Shown: piece after piece, positions 8,844 through 16,747 of the stretch
Numbering within the stretch: position 1 is the stretch's first letter
Layout of the letters: each line of letters starts with the position of its first letter
Source: SELP01 sp035969385
GTDB lineage: Bacteria; Pseudomonadota; Alphaproteobacteria; Rhodobacterales; Rhodobacteraceae
Reading direction: 5' to 3'
Length of the DNA stretch: 64,000 nt
Assembly: GCF_035969385.1 (NCBI RefSeq)
Contig: NZ_JAYKKJ010000008.1
Coordinates: 124,001-188,000, forward strand
The notes under the pieces: model-generated
What the model was told of the DNA's origin: nothing
What the model saw: the letters and a program-made list of their open reading frames with translations, nothing else
Database searches by the model: none
Made by a program: the position numbers and the translations under genes

Positions 8844-9266
8844 ATGCAAAGAGACAGACGCAGATATCACGACCCGTCCATGCCGCCACCGCCGGTGACG
8901 CGGTTGGCCCCGGTCGAAACCTTGCGGATCGACAGTGACCTTGTCGATGCGCTGTATGCCGACCTTGGGAAGGAGGCCGCGGATCTGGTCGTCTGCCGCG
9001 CGCTGGAAGACCTTGCCAACCGGATGAACCGGATCGAGGCGGAACATCGGGCCTGCGCCTTTGACCTTGTCCAGAAAGAAGCGCGTCGGATCATGGCCGT
9101 GGCCCAGCAGATCGGCCTGACAGAGGTCGCGCGGGCCGCCTCTGCTGTTCGGGATTGCGCGGGGAACGGGCAAACGATCGCCACCGTCGCCACACTCTGG
9201 CGGCTGCGGCGCCTGACCGATCGCGCGATGACGGATATCTGGGCCGACCGCGACGCCGCGCCCTGA
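8844..9266 (+). CDS. Small helical protein of unknown function, Hpt-like
   Basis: I do not recognise this 140-residue protein with confidence. It appears fully helical, with a central stretch (about 75-110, MAVAQQIGLTEVARAAS) whose spacing resembles a histidine phosphotransfer domain, but the phosphorylatable His of the HxLKG motif is absent. Such degenerate Hpt-like proteins occur in Rhodobacteraceae. The ATG at 8844 is the first reasonable start after the divergent promoter region; a second Met lies 12 codons in (MPPPPVTRL) and could be the true start. It ends five bases from the yqgE stop. Confidence 0.6.
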   Translation: MQRDRRRYHDPSMPPPPVTRLAPVETLRIDSDLVDALYADLGKEAADLVVCRALEDLANRMNRIEAEHRACAFDLVQKEARRIMAVAQQIGLTEVARAASAVRDCAGNGQTIATVATLWRLRRLTDRAMTDIWADRDAAP

Positions 9267-9270
9267 CAGT

Positions 9271-9840
9271 TCAGGCCCGGCCGGATTGCGCGGACAAAAG
9301 CAGGGGATCAATGCCAAGGGTCTTCAGGGCGGCCGACCATTTGTGTTCGTCAGCGCGGCCAAACAGGATGTCCGGACGCGGATCGCAGGTCAGCCAGCCG
9401 TTGTCGGCGATTTCGCCCTCAAGCTGGCCCGGCCCCCAGCCGGAATAGCCCAGCGCCAGCATCGATGCGTTCGGCCCCTTGCCGTTCGCCATATCCTCAA
9501 GAACATCCATCGTTGCCGACATGGATGTGTCCTCATCCACTTCGAGCGTGCCGACATCAGACCGGTATTCGGAACTGTGCAGCACGAATCCCCGCCCGTG
9601 CTCCACCGGCCCGCCGAAATGCACCCGGATGTCGCGGGTCCCGTCGCCCCGGCTGATCCCCAATTGGTCCAGAAGGTCGGAAAACCGAATTTCTGGCGCG
9701 GGTTTGTTCACGATCAGCCCCATCGCCCCATCTTCGGAATGGGCGCACATGTAGACGACGCTGTGTTCGAACCGCGGGTCGCCCATGCCGGGCATGGCGA
9801 TAAGAAGTTTGCCGGTCAGGTCAGAGGAAAACGGTTTCAT
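9271..9840 (-). CDS. yqgE: UPF0301 family protein YqgE/AlgH
   Basis: Protein of 189 residues with the hallmarks of the YqgE/AlgH family: GKLLIAMPGMGDPRFEHSVV at the N-terminus, AMGLIVNKP, FGGPVEHGRGFVLH and the C-terminal segment YSGWGPGQLEGEIADNGWL. The family is structurally known but its biochemical role is still unclear; AlgH was named from a regulatory effect on alginate in Pseudomonas. It is expected in the cytoplasm. It is transcribed towards the unknown Hpt-like gene, and divergently from the DsbD-like gene. Confidence 0.92.
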   Translation of the reverse strand: MKPFSSDLTGKLLIAMPGMGDPRFEHSVVYMCAHSEDGAMGLIVNKPAPEIRFSDLLDQLGISRGDGTRDIRVHFGGPVEHGRGFVLHSSEYRSDVGTLEVDEDTSMSATMDVLEDMANGKGPNASMLALGYSGWGPGQLEGEIADNGWLTCDPRPDILFGRADEHKWSAALKTLGIDPLLLSAQSGRA

Positions 9841-9926
9841 TCTTTAATCATGTGATGCCGGGCCGCCACGTTCAAGGGGCCGCTCGCGCCGCCCTCGCCG
9901 GAACGTGACTTCCGCTTGCCGTCGGG

Positions 9927-10751
9927 ATGCCTATGTTGACGGCGATGACACCGATCCGCGCCTTTGCCTTTGGCCTTTGTGCCCTCTTCTCTCCCGCCGC
10001 GCAGGCGCAGGGGATCGAGGTGCCTGTCACGGTCGAAGTTTTGCCGGGCTGGCGCACCGCCGATGGCACCCATATGTCCGCGATCCGCATCGACTTGGGT
10101 GAAGGTTGGAAGACCTATTGGCGCGCGCCGGGGGATGCGGGGATCCCGCCGCGCATTGTCTGGGCGGGGTCCGAAAACGTCGATGGCGCGGCCCTGCATT
10201 GGCCAGTGCCCGAGGTGTTCATGTCGGCCGGAATGCAGACCATCGGCTATCACGGGTCGGTCGTGATCCCGATGGAATTGCACACCCCCGATGCCGGGGC
10301 CGACGCTACACTGCGCGGCACACTGGAAATCGGGGTCTGCGACGACATCTGCGTCCCCGTCTCGGTCCCGTTTGATCTGGTTCTGCCCGGTGACGCGCGC
10401 CACCGGTCGCCCGAGATTGCCGCCGCCCTGATCGACCGCCCGCTGACCGGGGCCGAGGCCGGGGCCGGGCCTGTCACATGCCAGATCGCGCCGACCGACG
10501 ACGGGCTGCGCCTGACGGCATCGGTCCAGATTCCCGCCGGGCACGGTGAAGAGATCGTGGTGATGGAAACCGCCGATCCCGAGATCTGGGTGTCGGGCGC
10601 GGCAACATCACGTGACGGCAACCACCTGACCGCCTCTGCCGATCTTGTCCATCTTGCGGGTGCACCGATGTCGATCGACCGGTCCGGCCTGCGCTTTACC
10701 ATCCTGTCGGATGGAACGGCCGTGGACCTGCGGGGCTGCGCAGCGGGCTAG
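9927..10751 (+). CDS. Exported DsbD N-terminal-domain-like protein
   Basis: A 274-residue exported protein with a signal peptide ending near AQA/QG. The mature part matches the periplasmic N-terminal domain of DsbD/ScsB-type disulfide reductases, with the conserved segments EGWKTYWRAPGDAG and GVCDDICVP containing a C-x3-C pair. It lacks the DsbD membrane and thioredoxin domains, so it probably receives electrons from a separate membrane reductase. Three in-frame ATGs lie close together (9927, 9933, 9945) and the true start is uncertain; 9945 gives the most typical signal peptide. Its stop TAG overlaps the moaB stop at a shared CTAG. Confidence 0.8.
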   Translation: MPMLTAMTPIRAFAFGLCALFSPAAQAQGIEVPVTVEVLPGWRTADGTHMSAIRIDLGEGWKTYWRAPGDAGIPPRIVWAGSENVDGAALHWPVPEVFMSAGMQTIGYHGSVVIPMELHTPDAGADATLRGTLEIGVCDDICVPVSVPFDLVLPGDARHRSPEIAAALIDRPLTGAEAGAGPVTCQIAPTDDGLRLTASVQIPAGHGEEIVVMETADPEIWVSGAATSRDGNHLTASADLVHLAGAPMSIDRSGLRFTILSDGTAVDLRGCAAG

Positions 10752-11296
10752 CCCTTGGTCCGCTGTTTGTGTTCTTCCAGACGCGGGAAGATTTCCACGA
10801 AATTGCAGGGCATATGCCGGTAATCCAGCTGCTTCACAAGGATCTCGTCCCAGGCGTCTTTGCAGGCCCCCGGGCTGCCGGGAAGGGCGAACAGATAGGT
10901 GCCCTGCGCGACCCCCGCCGTTGCCCTGCTCTGGATCGCTGAGGTGCCGATCTTCTGCATCGACACCATTGTGAAGACCGTGCCGAAAGCGTCGATCTCT
11001 TTTTCATAGACATCCCGGTGCGCCTCGACACTCACGTCGCGCCCGGTCAGGCCGGTGCCGCCGGTCGAGATGATCACATCCACGGACGGATCGGCGCACC
11101 ATGCCCGAAGCTGCGCCGCGATCTGGTCCCGCTCGTCCGGCAGGATGCGCCGGTCGGCAAGGGTGTGTCCCGCCGCGTCGATCCGTCCGACCAGCGTGTC
11201 GCCCGACCGGTCCTCGGCCAGGGTCCGGGTATCGCTGACCGTCAGGACGGCAATCCGGACCGGGATGAATTCGCGGCTTTCGTCGATACGGCTCAT
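10748..11296 (-). CDS. moaB: Molybdenum cofactor biosynthesis protein MoaB
   Basis: MogA/MoaB-fold protein of 182 residues that acts on molybdopterin (adenylation or a related late step of cofactor synthesis). Signatures are AVLTVSDTRTLAEDRSGD, the IISTGGTGLTGRDVS loop and ALPGSPGACKDAWDEIL. The start ATG at 11296 overlaps the stop of the LysE gene (ATGA). It is the last gene of a udg-lysE-moaB cotranscribed set. The molybdopterin synthase subunits moaD and moaE are also in this window, about 35 kb away. Confidence 0.93.
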   Translation of the reverse strand: MSRIDESREFIPVRIAVLTVSDTRTLAEDRSGDTLVGRIDAAGHTLADRRILPDERDQIAAQLRAWCADPSVDVIISTGGTGLTGRDVSVEAHRDVYEKEIDAFGTVFTMVSMQKIGTSAIQSRATAGVAQGTYLFALPGSPGACKDAWDEILVKQLDYRHMPCNFVEIFPRLEEHKQRTKG

Positions 11297-11928
11297 GACG
11301 GGCGCGCCTCCAGCGCAAGTTTTAGGGCCAGAAGCCCGAAGACCGTGGCCGACAGGGCGCGGACCACCCGTTCGACCCAGGGTGATCCGGTCAGGGTCCG
11401 CCCGATGCCGCCCGCGAAGATACCGACGCAGGCGTTCACACAAAACCCGGTAATCCCGAAGACACCGCCAAGGATCAGGAATTGCGACAGGACCGAACCG
11501 CGCGCCGGGTCCACGAATTGCGGCAGGAAGGCGAGAATGAACAGGATCACCTTGGGGTTGGTGACATTGACCACTACCGCCTCGGCAAAGGCACGGCGGG
11601 CTGTGACTTGCCGCAGCACCGGCGCGTCCGCCTGTCCCAGCGGGGTGCGCAGCGCCCGCCAGCCCAGCACCAGAAGATAAGCAACCCCGGCCCAGCGGAT
11701 CGCCTCGAAGACGTTTGGATGCGCGGCCACAAGCGCGCCCAGCCCGATGCCCGCCAGAAGCACATTGACCATCGCCCCCGCGCTGATCCCGGCCGAGGCG
11801 GCCACGGCCACCCGTGGGCCACCCCGGATGCCCTGCGCAAGGCAGAACATCATATCTGCGCCCGGCGTCACATTCAGCGCCAGCGCGGCGGGGATGAATG
11901 CGGCAAGGATAAGCGGGTCGACGATCAC
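11293..11928 (-). CDS. LysE/RhtB family amino-acid exporter
   Basis: Inner-membrane exporter of 211 residues with about six hydrophobic segments. Family features are NVTPGADMMFCLAQGIRGG at the end of TM1 and NVTNPKVILFILAFLPQFV. It probably exports an amino acid or its derivative; the substrate is unknown. I place the start at GTG 11928, which forms a GTGA overlap with the stop of the upstream uracil-DNA glycosylase gene; the following gene moaB overlaps its stop in the same way. The linkage of these three unrelated functions looks like simple operon packing. Confidence 0.88.
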   Translation of the reverse strand: MIVDPLILAAFIPAALALNVTPGADMMFCLAQGIRGGPRVAVAASAGISAGAMVNVLLAGIGLGALVAAHPNVFEAIRWAGVAYLLVLGWRALRTPLGQADAPVLRQVTARRAFAEAVVVNVTNPKVILFILAFLPQFVDPARGSVLSQFLILGGVFGITGFCVNACVGIFAGGIGRTLTGSPWVERVVRALSATVFGLLALKLALEARPS

Positions 11929-12743
11929 GGCGAAACGCCCTCCCGCAATCGCGCCTGAAGCGCCAGAAGGTCGGCCCATGTCTCGCGCTTGGCGGCGGGG
12001 GTCCGCAAAAGGTAGGCGGGGTGGAACATCGGCAGGACGGGTTTGCCAAAGGCCTCGGCCCAGTTGCCGCGCATCCGGGTGATCCCGCTGCGGCCCAGAA
12101 CCGCCTGACAGGGGGTGTTTCCCATCAGCACGATCACGTCGGGCGCCACGATTTTGACATGCCGTTTCAGAAAGGGCAGCATCATGGCGATTTCGGCCGC
12201 GTCCGGAGTCCGGTTCGACGGCGGCCGCCACGGCATGACGTTGGTGATATAAAGGCCCTGCTGACTTGACGGGTGATCGCGGCTCATGTCGATGGCGGCG
12301 AACATCCGGTCCAGAAGCTGGCCTGCCCGGCCCACAAAGGGCCGCCCTTCAAGGTCCTCGTCGCGTCCCGGCGCTTCACCGATGATCATCACGCGAGCCG
12401 CGGGGTTGCCGTCGGCGAAGACGAAATTGCGCGCGCCCTTCTTCAATTCGCACAGGTCGAAGGCGGCCATGGCCTCGGCCAGCTCTTCAACCGTTTTGGC
12501 CGAGGCGGCCAGCCGCGCTGCCTCGGCGGGCGCGTCGATGGCGGGGGCCGGCTCGGGCGGAGGCGGCGGGGCGGGGCGGGCCCGTTCCCCCGTGGCGGCA
12601 GGTATCGCGGGGGCGGGTCGGGCTGGCTCCGGGTCCAGCGCATAGCGGTCGATCGGCGCGTCCAGCATCGCCTCGTCCGCGCCAAGTTCGACCTGCCATT
12701 CCAGCCAGGCCCGCGCCGTCCAATATTCCACCGCCGATTCCAT
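11925..12743 (-). CDS. Uracil-DNA glycosylase, family 4-like
   Basis: Removes uracil from DNA to start base-excision repair. The 272-residue protein has an acidic, Pro/Ala-rich N-terminal extension (about 1-85) and then the UDG core with GEAPGRDEDLEGRPFVGRAG and MFHPAYLLR. Canonical family-4 enzymes hold a 4Fe-4S cluster with four cysteines; here only the one in FDLCELKK remains, the third position is Trp (MPWRPPSNRTP) and the fourth is hydrophobic (AMMLPFL). It is therefore an iron-sulfur-free variant, as I believe is common in alphaproteobacteria. First gene of the udg-lysE-moaB set. Confidence 0.87.
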   Translation of the reverse strand: MESAVEYWTARAWLEWQVELGADEAMLDAPIDRYALDPEPARPAPAIPAATGERARPAPPPPPEPAPAIDAPAEAARLAASAKTVEELAEAMAAFDLCELKKGARNFVFADGNPAARVMIIGEAPGRDEDLEGRPFVGRAGQLLDRMFAAIDMSRDHPSSQQGLYITNVMPWRPPSNRTPDAAEIAMMLPFLKRHVKIVAPDVIVLMGNTPCQAVLGRSGITRMRGNWAEAFGKPVLPMFHPAYLLRTPAAKRETWADLLALQARLREGVSP

Positions 12744-12796
12744 GCCCGCACCCTAGCGCCAACCTCCCCAAAGGGGGAGAGGCAATCCCCGGACAC

Positions 12797-13140
12797 GTGG
12801 ACACAGTATTCGACGCCGAACACAAAGGCCCGACGTTTGGCAGGAGGCCCACCGCCAGACCGCGGGATGGCGATCAACGCCGGTGCTTTGCGCTTTATCT
12901 CTGCCACATCCGCGCTCCGCATAAGCGATGCACACAGTCCCGCCAAATCGCCAGCCCCGTGGGCGGTCTGGCGATGGGCCGGCACCTGCGGTGCTATTCG
13001 GCCCGGGCCAATGAATGGCCGCTCCTTCCGCAAGGCTGCCCCTCGGACCCCAATGGTCATCAAGGCGGCACCAGAGGGAAAGTGAGTGTCCATTGTCAGT
13101 GACTGCACATTAGGTTGCCAGCCGTTTTCGGGTGCCCCGA
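12797..13140. repeat. Gene-free stretch resembling a dispersed intergenic repeat of Rhodobacteraceae
   Basis: Between the glycosylase and pyrB lie 507 bases with no convincing gene. An 11-bp inverted pair (CGCCAGACCGC at 12853-12863 and its complement at 12963-12973) encloses about 100 bases, and the stretch around 12830-13140 resembles, from memory, a non-coding element repeated many times between genes of roseobacters and often mis-annotated as a short Arg/Pro-rich ORF. It has no ribosome binding site and no protein-like composition. Whether it is repeated in this genome cannot be seen from one window. Confidence 0.45.
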
Positions 13141-13171
13141 CGACCTGCCACACAGGATCGCGCAATTGTAA

Positions 13172-13189
13172 GGTGGGTCTTGACCCACC
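13172..13189. terminator. Perfect short palindrome upstream of pyrB
   Basis: GGTGGGTC, two bases, GACCCACC form a perfect 8-bp hairpin about 60 bases before the pyrB start. There is no T-run directly after it on the plus strand. It could be an operator, a small mRNA leader hairpin, or one of the GGTGGGTC-type palindromes scattered through Rhodobacteraceae intergenic DNA. Function is not determined. Confidence 0.4.
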
Positions 13190-13250
13190 CTCCCTTGCCG
13201 GGCGGGGCTGGCTGCGCCTATAACCCCCGAAACCGCCGCAGGAGACCCAC

Positions 13251-14210
13251 ATGGCATTCCGCGCCCAGCATCTTCTGGGGATCGAACACCTCGCCCCGGA
13301 TGAAATTACCACGCTGCTTGATCTGGCCGACAGATACGCCAATGAAAACCGCGATCGGGTGTCGCACAAGGACGTGCTGGCGGGGCTGACCCAGATCAAC
13401 ATGTTCTTCGAAAACTCCACCCGGACGCAGGCCAGTTTCGAACTGGCGGGCAAGCGGCTTGGCGCGGATGTGATGAACATGTCGATGGGCACGTCCAGTG
13501 TTAAGAAGGGCGAAACCCTGATCGACACGGCGTTGACCCTGAACGCCATGCACCCCGACCTTCTGGTCGTGCGTCACCCCAATTCAGGCGCCGTGGACCT
13601 GTTGGCGCAAAAGGTGAACTGCGCGGTGCTGAATGCGGGCGACGGGCGGCACGAACATCCGACGCAGGCGCTGCTGGATGCGCTTACCATTCGCCGGGCG
13701 AAGGGCCGATTGCATCGCCTGTCTGTCGCGATCTGCGGCGATATCCTGCACAGCCGCGTCGCTCGGTCCAATATCATGCTTCTGGGCAAAATGGAAAACC
13801 GGGTCCGGCTGGTCGCGCCGCCCACGCTGATGCCCGCTGGTGTTGCCGACCTTGGAGTCGAGGTCTTCGACGATATGGAAGAAGGCCTGAAGGATGTGGA
13901 CGTGGTGATGATGCTGCGCCTTCAGAAAGAGCGGATGGACGGAGGTTTCGTCCCGTCCGAGCGGGAATATTTCCACCGCTACGGCCTGGATGCGGCGAAG
14001 CTGTCCCATGCCAAGGATGATGCCATTGTCATGCACCCCGGCCCGATGAACCGCGGGGTCGAGATCGACGGGACCATCGCCGACGACATCAACCGGTCCG
14101 TGATTCAGGAACAGGTCGAAATGGGCGTGGCCGTGCGCATGGCCGCGATGGACCTTCTGGCCCGCAACCTGCGCGCCGCCAAGGCCGAGAACCGGAAGGT
14201 GATGGTGTGA
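13251..14210 (+). CDS. pyrB: Aspartate carbamoyltransferase catalytic subunit
   Basis: Condenses carbamoyl phosphate with aspartate, the committed step of pyrimidine synthesis. The 319-residue protein has the carbamoyl-phosphate site FFENSTRTQASFE (about 45-57), GDGRHEHPTQALLD in the middle and HPGPMNRGVE near the C-terminus. The ATG at 13251 is preceded by GCAGGAG. No regulatory pyrI gene follows; instead a small membrane-anchored ORF and an inactive-looking dihydroorotase come next, the arrangement of class A ATCases in which PyrC' is a structural partner of PyrB. Confidence 0.96.
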   Translation: MAFRAQHLLGIEHLAPDEITTLLDLADRYANENRDRVSHKDVLAGLTQINMFFENSTRTQASFELAGKRLGADVMNMSMGTSSVKKGETLIDTALTLNAMHPDLLVVRHPNSGAVDLLAQKVNCAVLNAGDGRHEHPTQALLDALTIRRAKGRLHRLSVAICGDILHSRVARSNIMLLGKMENRVRLVAPPTLMPAGVADLGVEVFDDMEEGLKDVDVVMMLRLQKERMDGGFVPSEREYFHRYGLDAAKLSHAKDDAIVMHPGPMNRGVEIDGTIADDINRSVIQEQVEMGVAVRMAAMDLLARNLRAAKAENRKVMV

Positions 14211-14713
14211 CGGAGCCCATCCCCGTCACCCCCGGCAAACCCGGAGAGGTCTGGGTCTTTGCCCTAACCGGCCCGGCGGATGATCTTGGGCCAATGGCCA
14301 CGGCACTTGGGCTGGCAGAACTCGACGAGGCCCGGGTCGAAATTGTCGCGCTTGCCGATCTGGGAGAGTTAGGGCTGACCGGCTACCTGAGGGATGGATA
14401 CGGGATCACATCCGAGGCGCTTGGAAAACTGGAGGTTGAGGATGCAAAGGTCGCCCTGATCCTGTCCTCCGCCGCGCTTCCTGAAGATGTGGCAGAACTG
14501 CACCCCACCGCCGCGCTGCGGTATCTGGGCCAGTTTTCAGAAGACCGCGCGCCGGTCACTTTCGAACCCCTGCCCGACGGCGGCGCGGACGGCATTCTAC
14601 AGCCCGAGCCTGCCCGCAAACCCATGTCGGACGCCCGCATCGGTGGAATGGTTGCGACGGCGGTTCTGGTCTTGCTGGCGTTGCTGGTCGTGGTGATGAT
14701 CTGGATCGCGTGA
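14207..14713 (+). CDS. Unknown protein with a C-terminal membrane anchor, inside the pyr cluster
   Basis: I do not recognise this 168-residue protein. It starts at GTG 14207, overlapping the pyrB stop (GTGTGA), so it should be co-translated with pyrB. The first 140 residues are acidic and soluble-looking (Leu- and Glu-rich, with the segments WVFALTGPADDLGP and DAKVALILSSAALP); the last 25 form one strong hydrophobic helix (VATAVLVLLALLVVVMIWIA) ending at the C-terminus, as in a tail-anchored protein. Its place between pyrB and the dihydroorotase homologue suggests a link to the ATCase complex or its localisation, but this is inference. Confidence 0.7.
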   Translation: MTEPIPVTPGKPGEVWVFALTGPADDLGPMATALGLAELDEARVEIVALADLGELGLTGYLRDGYGITSEALGKLEVEDAKVALILSSAALPEDVAELHPTAALRYLGQFSEDRAPVTFEPLPDGGADGILQPEPARKPMSDARIGGMVATAVLVLLALLVVVMIWIA

Positions 14714-14737
14714 TGGACCCGGTGATGATGACTATCC

Positions 14738-14754
14738 GGCCCCGATATCGGGCC
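14738..14754. other. Small hairpin before the dihydroorotase-like gene
   Basis: GGCCC, seven bases, GGGCC form a 5-bp hairpin just upstream of the AGAAGGA ribosome binding site of the next gene. It could tune translation; no experimental parallel is known to me. Confidence 0.3.
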
Positions 14755-14771
14755 AAGAAGGACAACAAAGA

Positions 14772-16049
14772 ATGACCGAAACGCTTTTCACCAATGCCCG
14801 GCTGATTGACCCGGTGGCCCTGACCGACAGCGCCGGCTGGCTTTTGGTGCGGGATGGCCGGATCGCCGACAGCGGCACCAGGGCGGCGCCCATGACCAAA
14901 GGCGATGTAGTGGACTGCGCCGGGGCCTGCCTTGCGCCGGGCATCGTCGATATCGGCGTCCAGATTGGCGAACCGGGGGAACGGCACAAGGAAAGCTTCC
15001 GTTCGGCCGGGCGCGCGGCGGCGGCGGGCGGCGTAACCACGATGGTGACCCGGCCCGACACCGCCACCCCGATCGACACGCCGGAAACACTGGAATTCGT
15101 CGCCCGCCGGGCCCAATCGGAGACCCCGGTCCACGTCCTGCCGATGGCCGCGCTGACCAAGGGCCGCGACGGGCGCGAGATGTCCGAGATCGGGTTCCTG
15201 ATGGATGCGGGCGCGGTCGCCTTCACCGATGGGATGCAGGTGGTGGAAAACACCAAGGTCTATGGCCGCGCCCTGTCCTATGCCCGCAGCCTTGGCGCAC
15301 TGGTCATCGGCCATGTGCAGGAACCGGGCCTGTCCAGAGGGGCGGTCGCGACCAAGGGCAAGTTCGCCTCGCTTCGCGGGTTGCCGGACGTGTCGCCGAT
15401 GGCGGAACGCATGGGGCTGGACCGGGATATTTCCATGCTGGAGATGACCGGCGCAAAGTATCACGCCGACCAGATCACGACCGCCCGCGCCCTGCCCGCC
15501 CTTGAACGGGCGAAACGCAACGGGCTGGACATCACGGCCGGGGTCAGCATTCACCACCTGACCCTGAACGAATTCGACGTGGCCGATTACCGGACCTTCT
15601 TCAAATTCACGCCACCGCTGCGGTCCGAGGATGACCGGATCGCCGTGATCGAGGCGGTGAAAAGTGGGCTGATCGACATCATCTGTTCCATGCATACGCC
15701 GCAGGACGAGGAATCCAAGCGGCTGCCCTTCGAAGAGGCCGCCAGCGGCGCGGTGGGGCTTGAAACCCTTCTGCCTGCCGGTTTGCGCCTGGTTCACGGG
15801 GATCACCTGACCTTGCCGGAACTGTTCCGCGCCCTGTCGCTGAACCCGGCGCGCCGGTTGAGACTTGACTGCGGGCGGTTACAGGCGGGCGCGCCCGCCG
15901 ATCTGGTGCTGTTCGACCCGGACGCGCCCTTCCTTCTGGATCGCGGCACGCTTTTGTCCCGGTCCAAGAATACCCCCTTTGACGGCGCGCGGATGCAGGG
16001 CAAGGTGGTGGGAACCTGGGTCGAAGGGGCCCGGGTGCACGGAGAATAA
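14772..16049 (+). CDS. pyrC: Dihydroorotase homologue lacking key metal and catalytic residues (PyrC'-like)
   Basis: A 425-residue amidohydrolase that aligns along its whole length with bacterial dihydroorotases. Compared with the active Aquifex type, the metal-binding HxH after PGxxD is replaced (PGIVDIGVQIGEPG), and the catalytic Asp of TDHAPH is replaced by Met (CSMHTPQDEESK). The His in IGHVQEP, the His in KYHADQIT, the substrate-loop segment HHLTLNE and SKNTPFDG remain. It is therefore probably not an active dihydroorotase but a PyrC'-type structural partner of the ATCase subunit encoded two genes upstream. Automated annotation would call it dihydroorotase. A ribosome site AAGAAGGA lies 11 bases before the ATG. 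Confidence 0.85.
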   Translation: MTETLFTNARLIDPVALTDSAGWLLVRDGRIADSGTRAAPMTKGDVVDCAGACLAPGIVDIGVQIGEPGERHKESFRSAGRAAAAGGVTTMVTRPDTATPIDTPETLEFVARRAQSETPVHVLPMAALTKGRDGREMSEIGFLMDAGAVAFTDGMQVVENTKVYGRALSYARSLGALVIGHVQEPGLSRGAVATKGKFASLRGLPDVSPMAERMGLDRDISMLEMTGAKYHADQITTARALPALERAKRNGLDITAGVSIHHLTLNEFDVADYRTFFKFTPPLRSEDDRIAVIEAVKSGLIDIICSMHTPQDEESKRLPFEEAASGAVGLETLLPAGLRLVHGDHLTLPELFRALSLNPARRLRLDCGRLQAGAPADLVLFDPDAPFLLDRGTLLSRSKNTPFDGARMQGKVVGTWVEGARVHGE

Positions 16050-16051
16050 CC

Positions 16052-16660
16052 ATGCCTGACCTGACCAGCAGCGCCAGCATCCTAATCCTGTGGGCCGTGA
16101 TCGGCTATGGGCTGGGGTCCATCCCGTTTGGAATGGTTCTGTCGAAGGTCATGAACCTTGGTGATCTGCGCAAGATCGGGTCCGGCAATATCGGGGCCAC
16201 CAACGTTCTGCGCACCGGCAACAAGAAGGCGGCGGCGCTGACCCTGCTTCTGGACGGGGGCAAGGGGGCCGTGGCGGTTCTTCTGGCCCGCGCTTTTGCG
16301 GCGGAAGACGCCGTTCAACTGGCGGGCTTCGCCGCCTTCCTTGGCCATTGTTTTCCGGTCTGGCTGGGGTTCCGCGGCGGCAAGGGCGTGGCAACCTTTA
16401 TCGGCACCATGCTGGCCGTATCCTGGCCCGTCGGGCTGGCCGCCTGCGCCACATGGCTGTTCATCGCCGCGCTGTTCCGCTACTCGTCGCTCGCGGCCCT
16501 TGCGGCGGCCGGTTTTGCCCCGATCTGGTCGATCGTTCTGGATGGCGGATCGGTCCTGATCCTCGGGGTCGCGCTGGCGGTGCTGATCTATATCCGGCAT
16601 TGGGGCAATATCCGGCGGTTGCGGAACGGAACCGAAAGCCGGATCGGCCAGAAAGGGTAG
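16052..16660 (+). CDS. plsY: Acyl-phosphate:glycerol-3-phosphate acyltransferase PlsY
   Basis: Membrane enzyme that transfers an acyl group from acyl-phosphate to glycerol-3-phosphate, the first step of phospholipid synthesis. The 202-residue sequence has five or so membrane segments and all three PlsY motifs: GSIPFG with KIGSGNIGATNVLR, GHCFPVWLGFRGGKGVAT, and RHWGNIRRLRNGTE. It follows the dihydroorotase-like gene by two bases and so is part of the pyrB-orf-pyrC'-plsY transcript. Confidence 0.96.
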   Translation: MPDLTSSASILILWAVIGYGLGSIPFGMVLSKVMNLGDLRKIGSGNIGATNVLRTGNKKAAALTLLLDGGKGAVAVLLARAFAAEDAVQLAGFAAFLGHCFPVWLGFRGGKGVATFIGTMLAVSWPVGLAACATWLFIAALFRYSSLAALAAAGFAPIWSIVLDGGSVLILGVALAVLIYIRHWGNIRRLRNGTESRIGQKG

Positions 16661-16747
16661 CACCGAACTTCCCCATCGCCGCCCTATTCCCGCCAAAGTT
16701 GCAGGTAATCCTTCCCGGAACACGCATAATAATCCGGGTATCGAGCA

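Noticed and set aside
12797..13102. Possible 101-residue protein in the gene-free region
   Set aside because: No ribosome binding site, Arg/Pro/Cys-rich composition, and the sequence resembles a non-coding repeat.
12443..13549. A 368-codon minus-strand frame running through the glycosylase gene, the gene-free region and the start of pyrB
   Set aside because: It runs antisense into pyrB and shares sequence with the glycosylase in a different frame; composition is Arg/Ser/Pro-rich without a fold.
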